DNA from: Firmicutes bacterium UBA6132
Lineage (GTDB): Bacteria; Bacillota_A; Clostridia; Tissierellales; Sedimentibacteraceae
Direction of reading: 5' to 3'
Assembly: GCA_002435835.1 (NCBI GenBank)
Contig: DIVM01000097.1
Span: 1-8,478, forward strand
DNA length: 8,478 nt
Position 1 is the stretch's first letter. Every line of letters starts with the position of its first letter. Below are positions 1-6,078 of the stretch, piece by piece. The notes beneath the pieces are model-generated. The model did no database searches, was not told the DNA's origin, and saw only the letters and a program-made list of their open reading frames with translations. A program made the position numbers and the translations under genes.

Positions 1-217
1 AAAGGATAGTTATAAACTCGGAACGGGTTATGTTGTTGTCAGGTCGGAATGTTAAATCACCATAACCTTTAAAAACTTTTATTGTGTTAGAAGCAAATTC
101 TATGTCTTTTTCCGCCCAATGTCCATAAGTATCATAGTAAACAGTTTTCGCTAAAGCTGGCTGAATGGATAACACAATTAATGCTAAACTAAAAATAAAA
201 ATCTTAAGTTTTTTCAA
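1..217 (-). CDS. Secreted S-layer-homology (SLH) domain protein, N-terminal fragment cut by the window edge
   Basis: The minus-strand frame starts with TTG at 217-215 and stays open for 72 codons to the left edge, so the C-terminus is missing. Residues 1-23 form a classic signal peptide: MKKLK, a hydrophobic stretch (IFIFSLALIVLSI), and an ALA signal-peptidase I site before K24. Residues about 28-72 match the SLH repeat pattern: YxxYGHWAEKDIEFA, then a FRPDNNITRSEF block. SLH domains anchor exported proteins to pyruvylated secondary cell-wall polymers, so the protein should sit on the cell surface. TTG was chosen because an AAGGTGATG ribosome binding site precedes it, and the nearby ATG at 226-224 opens a frame that stops after seven codons. 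The start overlaps the methyltransferase stop (TTGA), which suggests translational coupling. What follows the first SLH repeat is not visible; it could be an enzyme or a structural S-layer protein. Confidence 0.8.
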   Translation of the reverse strand, partial: MKKLKIFIFSLALIVLSIQPALAKTVYYDTYGHWAEKDIEFASNTIKVFKGYGDLTFRPDNNITRSEFITIL

Positions 218-2406
218 TCTGCGTCATCACCTTTTCGAAAAATAAATTTATTAATAATTTCATTTTCCTCCTCGTTTATATTAAACACCTTTTTGAGGAA
301 ATATTCAATACTAAAATTTCCTAAAAGAGATAATTTTTGTTGAGTTTTAATAGTTGGTAAATATATTTTCATTAAATTAATTTTGTTTGGATAATATTCA
401 AACATACCAACGCCTACCTTTTTTGCTTGACACTTAAAATAAAATTCAAAAATACTTGAATTTAAATAATTTTGTAAATAATCATATGTTATAGAACTGT
501 TTAATTCATTAATTATATATATATCTGCGCTGCAGAAATATTTATTAGTATCGTAGAAAAAGTTATTTGTGCTTGATTTATAAGGAAAGACGATTTTAGG
601 ATTTTCAAAATCACACTTATTTCGTCCCCATTGTAGCTCATACCATTTTCTTAAACCATTCCTACATTCACGGCGGTTCATTAAACTTTCTTTAAAAGGT
701 AAAAGATATGAAATGGCATTTGGGCATTCGCTTTCATGCTTTATCAAATTAGTGTATATTAAATATAAGTTATTGTATTTAATTTTGTCTTTAGCGATAT
801 TGCTGTTTTTTATCCACTTTCTTAGAAGGAAACTCTCAATATCATATTGGGATACTTCTTTTTCTGTGACTACAAATGCCTTGTCCATCCCAGTTATAAT
901 ACCTTGTTTAATATTTGTCACATCTTTAATATATGTGTTAGATATGTTTTCTATGCGATTAAAAATCGCTTCTACTTCATTATTTAATATAATCCAACCA
1001 TCATTTTTAAGTTTATTTTGGTTGAAAGTAAATTGGTCTGCTTTATTTTGTATGTCGTTATATTTAACATAGTTAAAATCGTCTATTAATTTTGAATTTG
1101 ATAAAGTTATTACTGCAGGGCTTACCATTGCACCTTTAAAAACTCTGAGACCACTGTAATCAATTATAGAAATTATATTAAAATTATTTTTCAAGAAACT
1201 CCTTAATTTATCAGCATACATAGCTTCTAAGAAATATCGTGATGTTATAAATGATATAACGCCATCTTTTTTAAGTATTTCTTTGCTTTTTTTAAAAAAG
1301 CAATATGAAATGTCAGACTTATCATAAAAAACTTCGCTATAACTTTCTTTTAATAAAAGTTTATATGACATATCCATGTGCTTACTACCTATATAAGGTG
1401 GATTTCCTATAATAAAATCAAAATTTTGTTTTGGATTTGATTTAGTTTTTATGAATTCACTTTTAAAATCTTCTATATCTTCTGTAACTTCTACATCTTT
1501 TATATCTTCAGTTAGAAAATCTATTTTAAAAATATTAAAATTAATGTCTGTTAAGCTTGTATTTAAAAGGAGTCCTAATTTAGTTAAAAATATTGAAAAT
1601 TCATCTACATCAACACCAAAAATCATATTTTCAATGATAAACTTTTCTTTTGTATGAATAGAAGTAGAGTTTAAATCAAATATATCTCGATTATTTATAT
1701 TAATACTAATTGAATTTATGCTTCTTAATTTTTTAAATAATTCTATTATAAAATATCCACCACCACAACAAGGATCTAAAAACTTTGTTTTACAATCAAT
1801 TGTTTTTAAACTAAAAGCTTGTTCAATCATTTTATGGACAATTTCTATTGGAGTATATACTTGTCCTAAACTTTTTTTATCCTCTGGTGTTAATAGATTT
1901 TCATATAGAATAGCAGGCAAAAAGCTTTCATGATGTATATCATCTTTTGATAAATAAATTAAATCATAGAGCTTTTTTTCTAAAGAAATTATATTTAAAT
2001 CAAATGAATTGTATGATTTGAATATACCCATTTCCTTACAATTTAAAACATTATTAGACAAAAAACTATAATAATCTTCATTTAATATTTCATTGCCATA
2101 TAATTTGCGGATAAAAGCTATTTTTGAAATAAAAAATATCGTGTATTTCACAAGAGAAATATAGTTTAAATTATTTGATTTTGCTATATCTTTTTCTAAT
2201 TGTTCTAAAACATTTGCACTTAACTGAAATGAATTTACATTGTTTTGTTGGTCGTTTTGTTTTATGTTGATTTCATTTTTAGATGATTCATTACTAAGAA
2301 TATTAAAAGGATTTGAATTACAATTATCATGTAATTTATTTGAATTTTCATAAGCTTTGATTATAGATTTTATTTCTTTTATAAATGTCTTTTCTATTTT
2401 TAGCAT
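214..2406 (-). CDS. N6-adenine DNA methyltransferase, Eco57I/TaqI-like, with fused target-recognition region
   Basis: This 730-residue protein should transfer a methyl group from S-adenosylmethionine to adenine N6 in DNA. Motifs in order: GQVYTP (about 181-186, motif X region), DPCCGGGYF (211-219, motif I, AdoMet binding), GVDVDEFSI (264-272, motif II), NPPY (335-338, catalytic motif IV) and DGVISFITSRYFL (381-393, motif VI region). The C-terminal half has TaqI-type specificity-domain signatures: IKQGIITGMDKAFVV (about 499-513) and FPYK...YFCSADIYII (607-632). This is the gamma-class layout in which catalysis and DNA recognition share one chain. No PD-(D/E)xK nuclease is visible in the first 170 residues, which are partly Asn/Ser/Gln-rich (22-65), and no nuclease gene is adjacent. 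It is therefore either an orphan methylase, a type IIG relative without its nuclease, or part of a system extending left. The ATG at 2406-2404 follows a G7 Shine-Dalgarno at 7-nt spacing. By eye the gene is more A+T-rich than hisS, which would fit transfer. Confidence 0.9.
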   Translation of the reverse strand: MLKIEKTFIKEIKSIIKAYENSNKLHDNCNSNPFNILSNESSKNEINIKQNDQQNNVNSFQLSANVLEQLEKDIAKSNNLNYISLVKYTIFFISKIAFIRKLYGNEILNEDYYSFLSNNVLNCKEMGIFKSYNSFDLNIISLEKKLYDLIYLSKDDIHHESFLPAILYENLLTPEDKKSLGQVYTPIEIVHKMIEQAFSLKTIDCKTKFLDPCCGGGYFIIELFKKLRSINSISININNRDIFDLNSTSIHTKEKFIIENMIFGVDVDEFSIFLTKLGLLLNTSLTDINFNIFKIDFLTEDIKDVEVTEDIEDFKSEFIKTKSNPKQNFDFIIGNPPYIGSKHMDMSYKLLLKESYSEVFYDKSDISYCFFKKSKEILKKDGVISFITSRYFLEAMYADKLRSFLKNNFNIISIIDYSGLRVFKGAMVSPAVITLSNSKLIDDFNYVKYNDIQNKADQFTFNQNKLKNDGWIILNNEVEAIFNRIENISNTYIKDVTNIKQGIITGMDKAFVVTEKEVSQYDIESFLLRKWIKNSNIAKDKIKYNNLYLIYTNLIKHESECPNAISYLLPFKESLMNRRECRNGLRKWYELQWGRNKCDFENPKIVFPYKSSTNNFFYDTNKYFCSADIYIINELNSSITYDYLQNYLNSSIFEFYFKCQAKKVGVGMFEYYPNKINLMKIYLPTIKTQQKLSLLGNFSIEYFLKKVFNINEEENEIINKFIFRKGDDAD

Positions 2407-2413
2407 ATTGTTT

Positions 2414-2420
2414 CCCCCCC
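2414..2420 (-). promoter_or_regulatory. Homopolymeric G7 Shine-Dalgarno of the methyltransferase
   Basis: Read on the minus strand, GGGGGGG AAACAAT precedes the ATG with a 7-nt gap. It is the only candidate ribosome binding site for this gene and a rare long G run in A+T-rich DNA. Slippage in such a tract would change Shine-Dalgarno strength or spacing. Its role as the binding site is well supported by position; any variability is inference. Confidence 0.65.
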
Positions 2421-2437
2421 AATGTACTATATTGTAA

Positions 2438-2466
2438 ATATTACCATTTTTTTAAAAAATATTCAA
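2438..2466 (-). promoter_or_regulatory. Sigma-A-type promoter of the methyltransferase/SLH operon
   Basis: On the minus strand there is TTGAAT (2466-2461), a 17-nt spacer rich in A and T, and TAATAT (2443-2438). The spacing is ideal and both boxes are close to consensus. The predicted transcription start is near 2431, about 25 nt before the methyltransferase ATG, leaving a short leader that contains the G7 ribosome binding site. Confidence 0.7.
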
Positions 2467-2483
2467 TACCATTTGACTTCTCA

Positions 2484-2494
2484 TGCTATATAGT
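2484..2494 (+). promoter_or_regulatory. Possible extended -10 promoter for the DUF1659/DUF2922 genes
   Basis: TGCTATATAGT fits an extended -10 layout (TGn followed by TATATA). TTGACT at 2473-2478 resembles a -35 box but lies only 8 nt upstream of the -10, too close to act with it. The site lies back to back with the methyltransferase promoter, so the two transcripts diverge from one short region. A non-sigma-A promoter cannot be excluded. Confidence 0.35.
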
Positions 2495-2521
2495 AGTAGA
2501 AGCTAAAATGGAGGTGATATT

Positions 2522-2746
2522 ATGGCAGTTGTAGCAAACCAATCAGGTTCAAAATTTAAATTAGTTTTAATTGCAGGCGTGGATGAAAATAACAATGACA
2601 TTATAAAAAATAAAACTTTTTCTAATGTTAAAACAACAGCAACAAATGACAGCATTTACACTGTGGCAACAGCACTTGCAGGACTTCAAAGTTATAATCT
2701 TTCCAATATAGTTAAAACTGAAGAATATGATTTAGTACAAGAATAG
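2522..2746 (+). CDS. DUF1659 family small protein
   Basis: This 74-residue protein matches the DUF1659 pattern as I know it: an N-terminal strand (FKLVLIAGVDENNNDIIKNK), then FSNVKTTATNDSIYTVATALAGLQS (about 34-58) and a final YDLV. The family is usually about 70 residues long, so this copy is full length. There is no signal peptide, membrane segment or catalytic motif. A strong GGAGGTGAT precedes the ATG. The next gene, a DUF2922 protein, starts 80 nt downstream with no terminator between, so the two probably share a transcript; this pairing recurs in Firmicutes. No biochemical function is known to me, and none is assigned. The alternating hydrophobic pattern suggests a small mixed alpha/beta fold. 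Confidence 0.85.
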   Translation: MAVVANQSGSKFKLVLIAGVDENNNDIIKNKTFSNVKTTATNDSIYTVATALAGLQSYNLSNIVKTEEYDLVQE

Positions 2747-2826
2747 TTATAATAGTATTCGGATAATTTTGTAAAAAAATTAAGTCACAAATGAAAATAT
2801 TTGAAATATTTGGAAGGGGTGAAAAA

Positions 2827-3039
2827 ATGGCAAAAAAATTAGTGATGTCTTTTGCAACAGCATTAAGTGGAACAGCATCTTTATCCATGGATGAACCTAA
2901 AGTAGGATTAACTCAAGCAGAAGTAAGGGCAGTTATGGATTCAATTGTTGCGCAGAATTTATTCAACTCATCAACAGGGGATATAACAGCTGTGAAATCT
3001 GCTGAAATTATTACAATTACAACCGAAACATTAATATAG
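2827..3039 (+). CDS. DUF2922 family small protein
   Basis: This 70-residue protein fits the DUF2922 pattern: an N-terminal strand MAKKLVMSFATALSGTASLS, then DEPKVGLTQAEVRAVMDSIVAQNLF (about 22-46) as strand-turn-helix, and a C-terminal strand region ending IITITTETLI. The ATG at 2827 was chosen because GGAAGGGGTGA lies just upstream and family members begin MAK-L. An in-frame ATG at 2791 would add twelve atypical residues and has no ribosome binding site. It follows the DUF1659 gene and is closed by a hairpin terminator at 3066-3105. No signal peptide or catalytic residues are visible. The function is unknown; constant pairing with DUF1659 would suggest that the two proteins act together, but that is inference. 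Confidence 0.85.
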   Translation: MAKKLVMSFATALSGTASLSMDEPKVGLTQAEVRAVMDSIVAQNLFNSSTGDITAVKSAEIITITTETLI

Positions 3040-3055
3040 TAAATTAAGTAAATTA

Positions 3056-3064
3056 TGATATAAT
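3056..3064 (+). promoter_or_regulatory. Extended -10 promoter candidate for dsdA
   Basis: TGATATAAT is a perfect TGnTATAAT extended -10. No convincing -35 box lies 16-18 nt upstream, which is acceptable for this promoter class. Predicted initiation near 3071 falls inside the left arm of the upstream terminator, giving a leader of about 60 nt before the dsdA ATG. Confidence 0.45.
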
Positions 3065-3065
3065 A

Positions 3066-3105
3066 GTGAGGAGCGCTTAAGTATAGGCGCTTCTCATAGT
3101 TTTTT
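3066..3105 (+). terminator. Rho-independent terminator after the DUF2922 gene
   Basis: The arms GAGGAGCGC (3068-3076) and GCGCTTCTC (3087-3095) pair over 9 bp with one G-U wobble. The stem can extend inward to a 6-nt loop. A short ATAG is followed by T6 (3100-3105). It lies 27 nt after the DUF2922 stop. Because the dsdA -10 box immediately precedes it, a dsdA transcript could begin within the stem, which would prevent the hairpin from stopping dsdA. Confidence 0.7.
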
Positions 3106-3132
3106 AAATAATTTTAAATAATAGGAGGAAAA

Positions 3133-4524
3133 ATGTTAAATAAAATTGATTATTTATATTTAAATGAAGAAAATGAAAAGGTTTTGACGGATATTTCAAA
3201 TTTAAAAGAAACTATGTGGCTTAACTTAAAATTAAAGCCATACAATGAAGCCGAGAAATTAATTGACATAAATTTAAATTTAATTGATGATGCAGAAAAT
3301 AGATTAAAAAAGTTTGCACCATTAATAGAAAAATTATTTCCTGAAACAGAAGAATCAAATGGTATTATAGAATCTCCTTTAAAAGAAATTGCAAATATGA
3401 AAAAATGTTTAGAAGAATGTGATTTAAAAACAGAAGTAAATGGTGAATGTTGTGAACCCAAATCACAGAAAAATTTGAAAATAGATGGGAAACTTTTATT
3501 AAAAATGGACAGCCACTTAAAAATTGCTGGTTCAGTAAAAGCAAGGGGAGGAATTTATGAAGTATTAAAATATGCTGAAGACCTTGCTTTATTGAATAAT
3601 ATAATAAGCCCTGACGATTATTATTCTGTATTATCAGAACAAAAATATAAGGATTTTTTTAAGTCATATAAAATTCAAGTAGGGTCCACAGGAAATTTAG
3701 GACTTAGTATAGGAATAATGTCTGCAACTTTGGGATTTAATGTCATAGTTCACATGTCTTCCGATGCAAAACAGTGGAAAAAAGACTTGTTAAGATCAAA
3801 AGGAGCAACGGTTATTGAATATGACAGCGACTTTTCTAAAGCAGTAGAAGAAGGCAGAAAAATGTCCGATGCAGATCCCTCAAGTTATTTTGTAGACGAT
3901 GAAAATTCAATGAATTTATTTTTAGGATATGCAGTAGCGGCAAGAAGATTAAAAAAACAGCTTGATGAAATGAAAATTATAGTTGATGAAAATCATCCTT
4001 TGTTTGTATATTTGCCATGCGGAGTAGGAGGAGCACCAGGAGGAATAACATACGGATTAAAATCAGTTTTTAAAGACAATGTACATTGTTTTTTCATAGA
4101 GCCAACACATGCACCATGCATGCTAATAGGAATGGCAACAGGATTGCACGATCAAATAAGCGTTCAAGATTTAGGACTTGATGGTAAAACCCATGCAGAC
4201 GGATTAGCAGTTGGAAGACCTTCGAAATTAGTGGGCAAAAAAATGGATTACATATTAAGTGGACTTTTAACAGTTGATGATTATAAATTGTACGATTACA
4301 TGAGATATTTAGCTGAGTCAGAAAATATTTACATAGAACCATCAGCATGTGCAGCATTTGAAGGAGTTATTGCTTTAAATTCTTCTGTTGAAGGAAAAAA
4401 ATATATTGATTTACATCAGCTTCTTGATAAAATGCAAAACGCAACCCACATAGCATGGGCAACAGGAGGAAGTTTAGTACCAGAAGAAATAAACAAACAA
4501 TTTTTAAATACATATCTAAAATAA
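3133..4524 (+). CDS. dsdA: D-serine dehydratase (D-serine ammonia-lyase), PLP-dependent
   Basis: This 463-residue cytosolic enzyme converts D-serine to pyruvate and ammonia. It aligns along its length with E. coli DsdA (about 442 aa) as I recall that sequence. The hallmark [21 protein letters not shown] contains the PLP lysine K136. [15 protein letters not shown] (184-198) is the substrate/cofactor loop, [10 protein letters not shown] (295-304) the PLP phosphate-binding glycine loop, DGLAVGRPS (356-364) a family signature, and [11 protein letters not shown] (442-452) closes the fold. AGGAGG precedes the ATG. Compared with E. coli, a loop at about 92-115 is longer by about 16 residues and carries C92, C96, C106 and C107. 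Likely roles are D-serine catabolism or detoxification. A repeat palindrome follows the stop and a membrane transporter lies 260 bp downstream, which may supply or export the substrate. No dsdC-like regulator is visible. Confidence 0.95.
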   Translation: MLNKIDYLYLNEENEKVLTDISNLKETMWLNLKLKPYNEAEKLIDINLNLIDDAENRLKKFAPLIEKLFPETEESNGIIESPLKEIANMKKCLEECDLKTEVNGECCEPKSQKNLKIDGKLLLKMDSHLKIAGSVKARGGIYEVLKYAEDLALLNNIISPDDYYSVLSEQKYKDFFKSYKIQVGSTGNLGLSIGIMSATLGFNVIVHMSSDAKQWKKDLLRSKGATVIEYDSDFSKAVEEGRKMSDADPSSYFVDDENSMNLFLGYAVAARRLKKQLDEMKIIVDENHPLFVYLPCGVGGAPGGITYGLKSVFKDNVHCFFIEPTHAPCMLIGMATGLHDQISVQDLGLDGKTHADGLAVGRPSKLVGKKMDYILSGLLTVDDYKLYDYMRYLAESENIYIEPSACAAFEGVIALNSSVEGKKYIDLHQLLDKMQNATHIAWATGGSLVPEEINKQFLNTYLK

Positions 4525-4531
4525 TTTAGTA

Positions 4532-4574
4532 ATTTAGGGACGGACCTTTTGCAGCAAAAGGTCCGTCCCTAAAT
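4532..4574. repeat. Perfect 43-bp palindromic repeat, copy A
   Basis: Arms 4532-4552 and 4554-4574 are exact inverted complements over 21 bp around a single central A. The outer half reads ATTTAGGGACGG and the centre CTTTTGCAGCAAAAG. It starts 8 nt after the dsdA stop and could form a very stable hairpin that protects the mRNA 3' end or halts transcription, although only a weak T-rich tract follows. The same motif family recurs at 6071-6133, so it is a dispersed repeat (REP- or MITE-like) rather than a gene-specific terminator. Confidence 0.9.
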
Positions 4575-4599
4575 CTTCTAAATCTTTGATGTAATAATA

Positions 4600-4628
4600 T
4601 TGGATAAGTTAGCATATAAAAATATAGA
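4600..4628 (+). promoter_or_regulatory. Weak promoter candidate upstream of the transporter
   Basis: TTGGAT (4600-4605), a 17-nt spacer and TATAGA (4623-4628) form a modest sigma-A-like pair. If used, the transcript would start near 4635 and carry the whole structured element at 4673-4759 as a leader of about 150 nt before the transporter ATG. TATGAT at 4630-4635 is another possible -10 without a good -35. Confidence 0.3.
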
Positions 4629-4672
4629 TTATGATTTTTACCAGAAAGTCGCAAACTGGTACAATCGCAATA

Positions 4673-4759
4673 TGATTACCCAGCATTTGCAGAATGCTGG
4701 TGCAAGTTATAAGTATAACTTGCACCAAAAGTCACTCCGTGACTTTTGGGTAGTAATCA
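4673..4759. other. Compact four-stem structured element (closing stem plus three abutting hairpins)
   Basis: The ends TGATTAC (4673-4679) and GTAATCA (4753-4759) pair over 7 bp, extendable by CC 4680-4681 with GG 4749-4750. Inside are three hairpins. The first is CCAGCATT/AATGCTGG (4680-4687 with 4693-4700, loop TGCAG). The second is a 13-bp palindrome with arms 4699-4711 and 4714-4726. The third is AAAAGTCAC/GTGACTTTT (4727-4735 with 4739-4747, loop TCC). Hairpins 1 and 2 compete for G4699-G4700, and hairpin 1 competes with the closing stem for C4680-C4681. Nearly every base can pair. There is no T tract, so it is not a standard terminator, and no T-loop or CCA end, so it is not a tRNA. It lies just upstream of the transporter ribosome binding site. 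It could be a mobile palindromic element, a cis-regulatory RNA or a small RNA; its identity is unknown. Confidence 0.6.
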
Positions 4760-4784
4760 GATTATATAAATGTTAGGAGATAAA

Positions 4785-6053
4785 ATGAAAACTACTGCAT
4801 TAATCATATTTGTGTTAACTTATGTATTACTTTTAGGTTTTTCAAATTACAGGCATTATGTAGCAATTTGTTCTGGACTTTTATTTATTGCATTAGGTAT
4901 ATTGCCTTTGGATAAAGTAACTGAAGTTATTGATTGGAATGTTATAATGATGATTACAGGCACAATGGGTGTGGTTAATTTTTTTATAGAATCCAAAATG
5001 CCTTCTTTTTTAGCGGATAATATAATAGAAAGATCACGCAATGTAATGTGGTCCACGGTTTTTTTATCATTATTTGCAGGAATAATTTCTGCTTTTGTAG
5101 ATAATGTGGCAACTGTTTTAATGGTTGCACCTGTTGCAGTAACCATAGCCAAAAAACTTCACATTTCACCGGTACCAAGTGTCATTTGTATTGCAATTTC
5201 ATCTAATTTACAAGGTGCGGCTACATTGGTAGGCGATACTACTTCGATTTTATTAAGTGGACATGCAAAAATGAACTTTTTAGACTTTTTCTTTTTTAAA
5301 GGAAGGTTGAGCATATTTTGGGCTGTTGAATTGGGAGCAGTAATATCTATTTTAGCTTTAATATATTTATTTAGAAATGAAAAACGGCCTATTAAAGCAA
5401 TGAAAAAAACAAGAGTTGAAGATTTTTTTCCTACTGTTGTACTTTTAGGAATAATAATTCTTTTAATTGCAGCTTCATTTTTACCAAATAAACCAGCAAA
5501 TACAAATGGACTTATTTGTATGACATTATTTCTTATTAGTATATTGAGATATATATTAAAAACGGGTAATTTTAGAGTTTTATTGTGGGCAGTGAAGGAA
5601 ATCGACTTTACAACTTTGTTTTTATTGACAGGCCTTTTTGTTGTAATAGGGAGCATAACAGAAGTTGGACTTATTGAAGATATTAGTATAGCTTTTTTAA
5701 ATTTAAGTGGTGGGAACTTATTTATTATTTATACAATATTAGTTTGGGTTTCTGTAATTTTCTCGGGATTCATAGACAATATACCTTATGTAGCAACGAT
5801 GCTACCTGTTACAAGTTATATTGCATCACATATGGGTGTTGAGCCATACATTTTATATTTCGGACTATTAATAGGAGCAACTTTGGGAGGAAATTTAACT
5901 CCTGTTGGTGCATCAGCTAATATTACTGGTATTGGTATTTTAAGAAAAGAAGGTTATGAAGTTAGCACAAAAGAATTTATGAAGTACAGCGTACCATTTA
6001 CTTTGTCAGCTGTAATTTCAGGATATTTATTTATTTGGTTTGTTTGGTCATAA
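4785..6053 (+). CDS. ArsB/NhaD-like (ion transporter superfamily) integral membrane transporter
   Basis: This 422-residue inner-membrane protein has about 10-11 hydrophobic segments and two related halves. Each half has an acidic-polar helix break: SAFVDNVATVLMVAP (102-116) and SGFIDNIPYVATMLP (327-341). Each is followed by a glycine-rich hairpin: SNLQGAATLVGDTTS (140-154) and GGNLTPVGASANITG (368-382). This is the pattern of the ArsB/NhaD/SLC13-like ion transporter superfamily, usually Na+- or H+-coupled carriers for anions, arsenite, dicarboxylates or Na+/H+ exchange. The substrate cannot be read from sequence. Proximity to dsdA raises the possibility of an amino-acid substrate, but no ars genes or other pathway genes support any choice. 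ATG 4785 was preferred because AGGAGA lies 4 nt upstream; an in-frame ATG at 4770 would add five residues and lacks a ribosome binding site. Both flanks carry the palindromic repeat family. Confidence 0.85.
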   Translation: MKTTALIIFVLTYVLLLGFSNYRHYVAICSGLLFIALGILPLDKVTEVIDWNVIMMITGTMGVVNFFIESKMPSFLADNIIERSRNVMWSTVFLSLFAGIISAFVDNVATVLMVAPVAVTIAKKLHISPVPSVICIAISSNLQGAATLVGDTTSILLSGHAKMNFLDFFFFKGRLSIFWAVELGAVISILALIYLFRNEKRPIKAMKKTRVEDFFPTVVLLGIIILLIAASFLPNKPANTNGLICMTLFLISILRYILKTGNFRVLLWAVKEIDFTTLFLLTGLFVVIGSITEVGLIEDISIAFLNLSGGNLFIIYTILVWVSVIFSGFIDNIPYVATMLPVTSYIASHMGVEPYILYFGLLIGATLGGNLTPVGASANITGIGILRKEGYEVSTKEFMKYSVPFTLSAVISGYLFIWFVWS

Positions 6054-6058
6054 TCAAA

Positions 6059-6078
6059 GATTTAGGGAGATTTAGGGA
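6059..6078 (+). repeat. Tandem 10-bp direct repeat at the edge of palindrome copy B
   Basis: GATTTAGGGA occurs twice head to tail (6059-6068 and 6069-6078); the second copy runs into the left arm of the palindrome. It starts 5 nt after the transporter stop. A similar partial echo (AATTTAGT then AATTTAGGG) precedes copy A. This suggests slippage or a target-site remnant at the repeat edge. Confidence 0.75.

Noticed and set aside
713..1933. Three plus-strand frames of 68-119 codons opposite the methyltransferase
   Set aside because: They overlap conserved methyltransferase sequence in antisense, lack ribosome binding sites and look like shadows of A+T-rich coding DNA.
2473..2478. TTGACT as the -35 box of the DUF1659 promoter
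   Set aside because: It lies only 8-10 nt from the plausible -10 sequences and nothing resembling a -10 occurs 16-18 nt downstream.
2791..2826. N-terminal extension of the DUF2922 protein from ATG 2791
   Set aside because: There is no ribosome binding site there, and the ATG at 2827 has a strong one and matches the family's usual N-terminus.
4532..4574. Palindrome A as a simple intrinsic terminator of dsdA
   Set aside because: The stem is far longer than usual, no proper T tract follows, and the same sequence family recurs near another gene, so it is listed as a repeat; a terminator side effect remains possible.
4673..4759. Four-stem element as a tRNA gene or T-box
   Set aside because: The overall shape suggests a cloverleaf, but the arm lengths are wrong, there is no GTTCGA-like T-loop, no D-loop and no CCA, and no T-box TGGNACC motif.
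5159..5656. A 165-codon minus-strand frame inside the transporter
   Set aside because: It is antisense to a well-supported membrane protein gene, has no ribosome binding site or recognisable domain, and its composition mirrors the transporter's codons.
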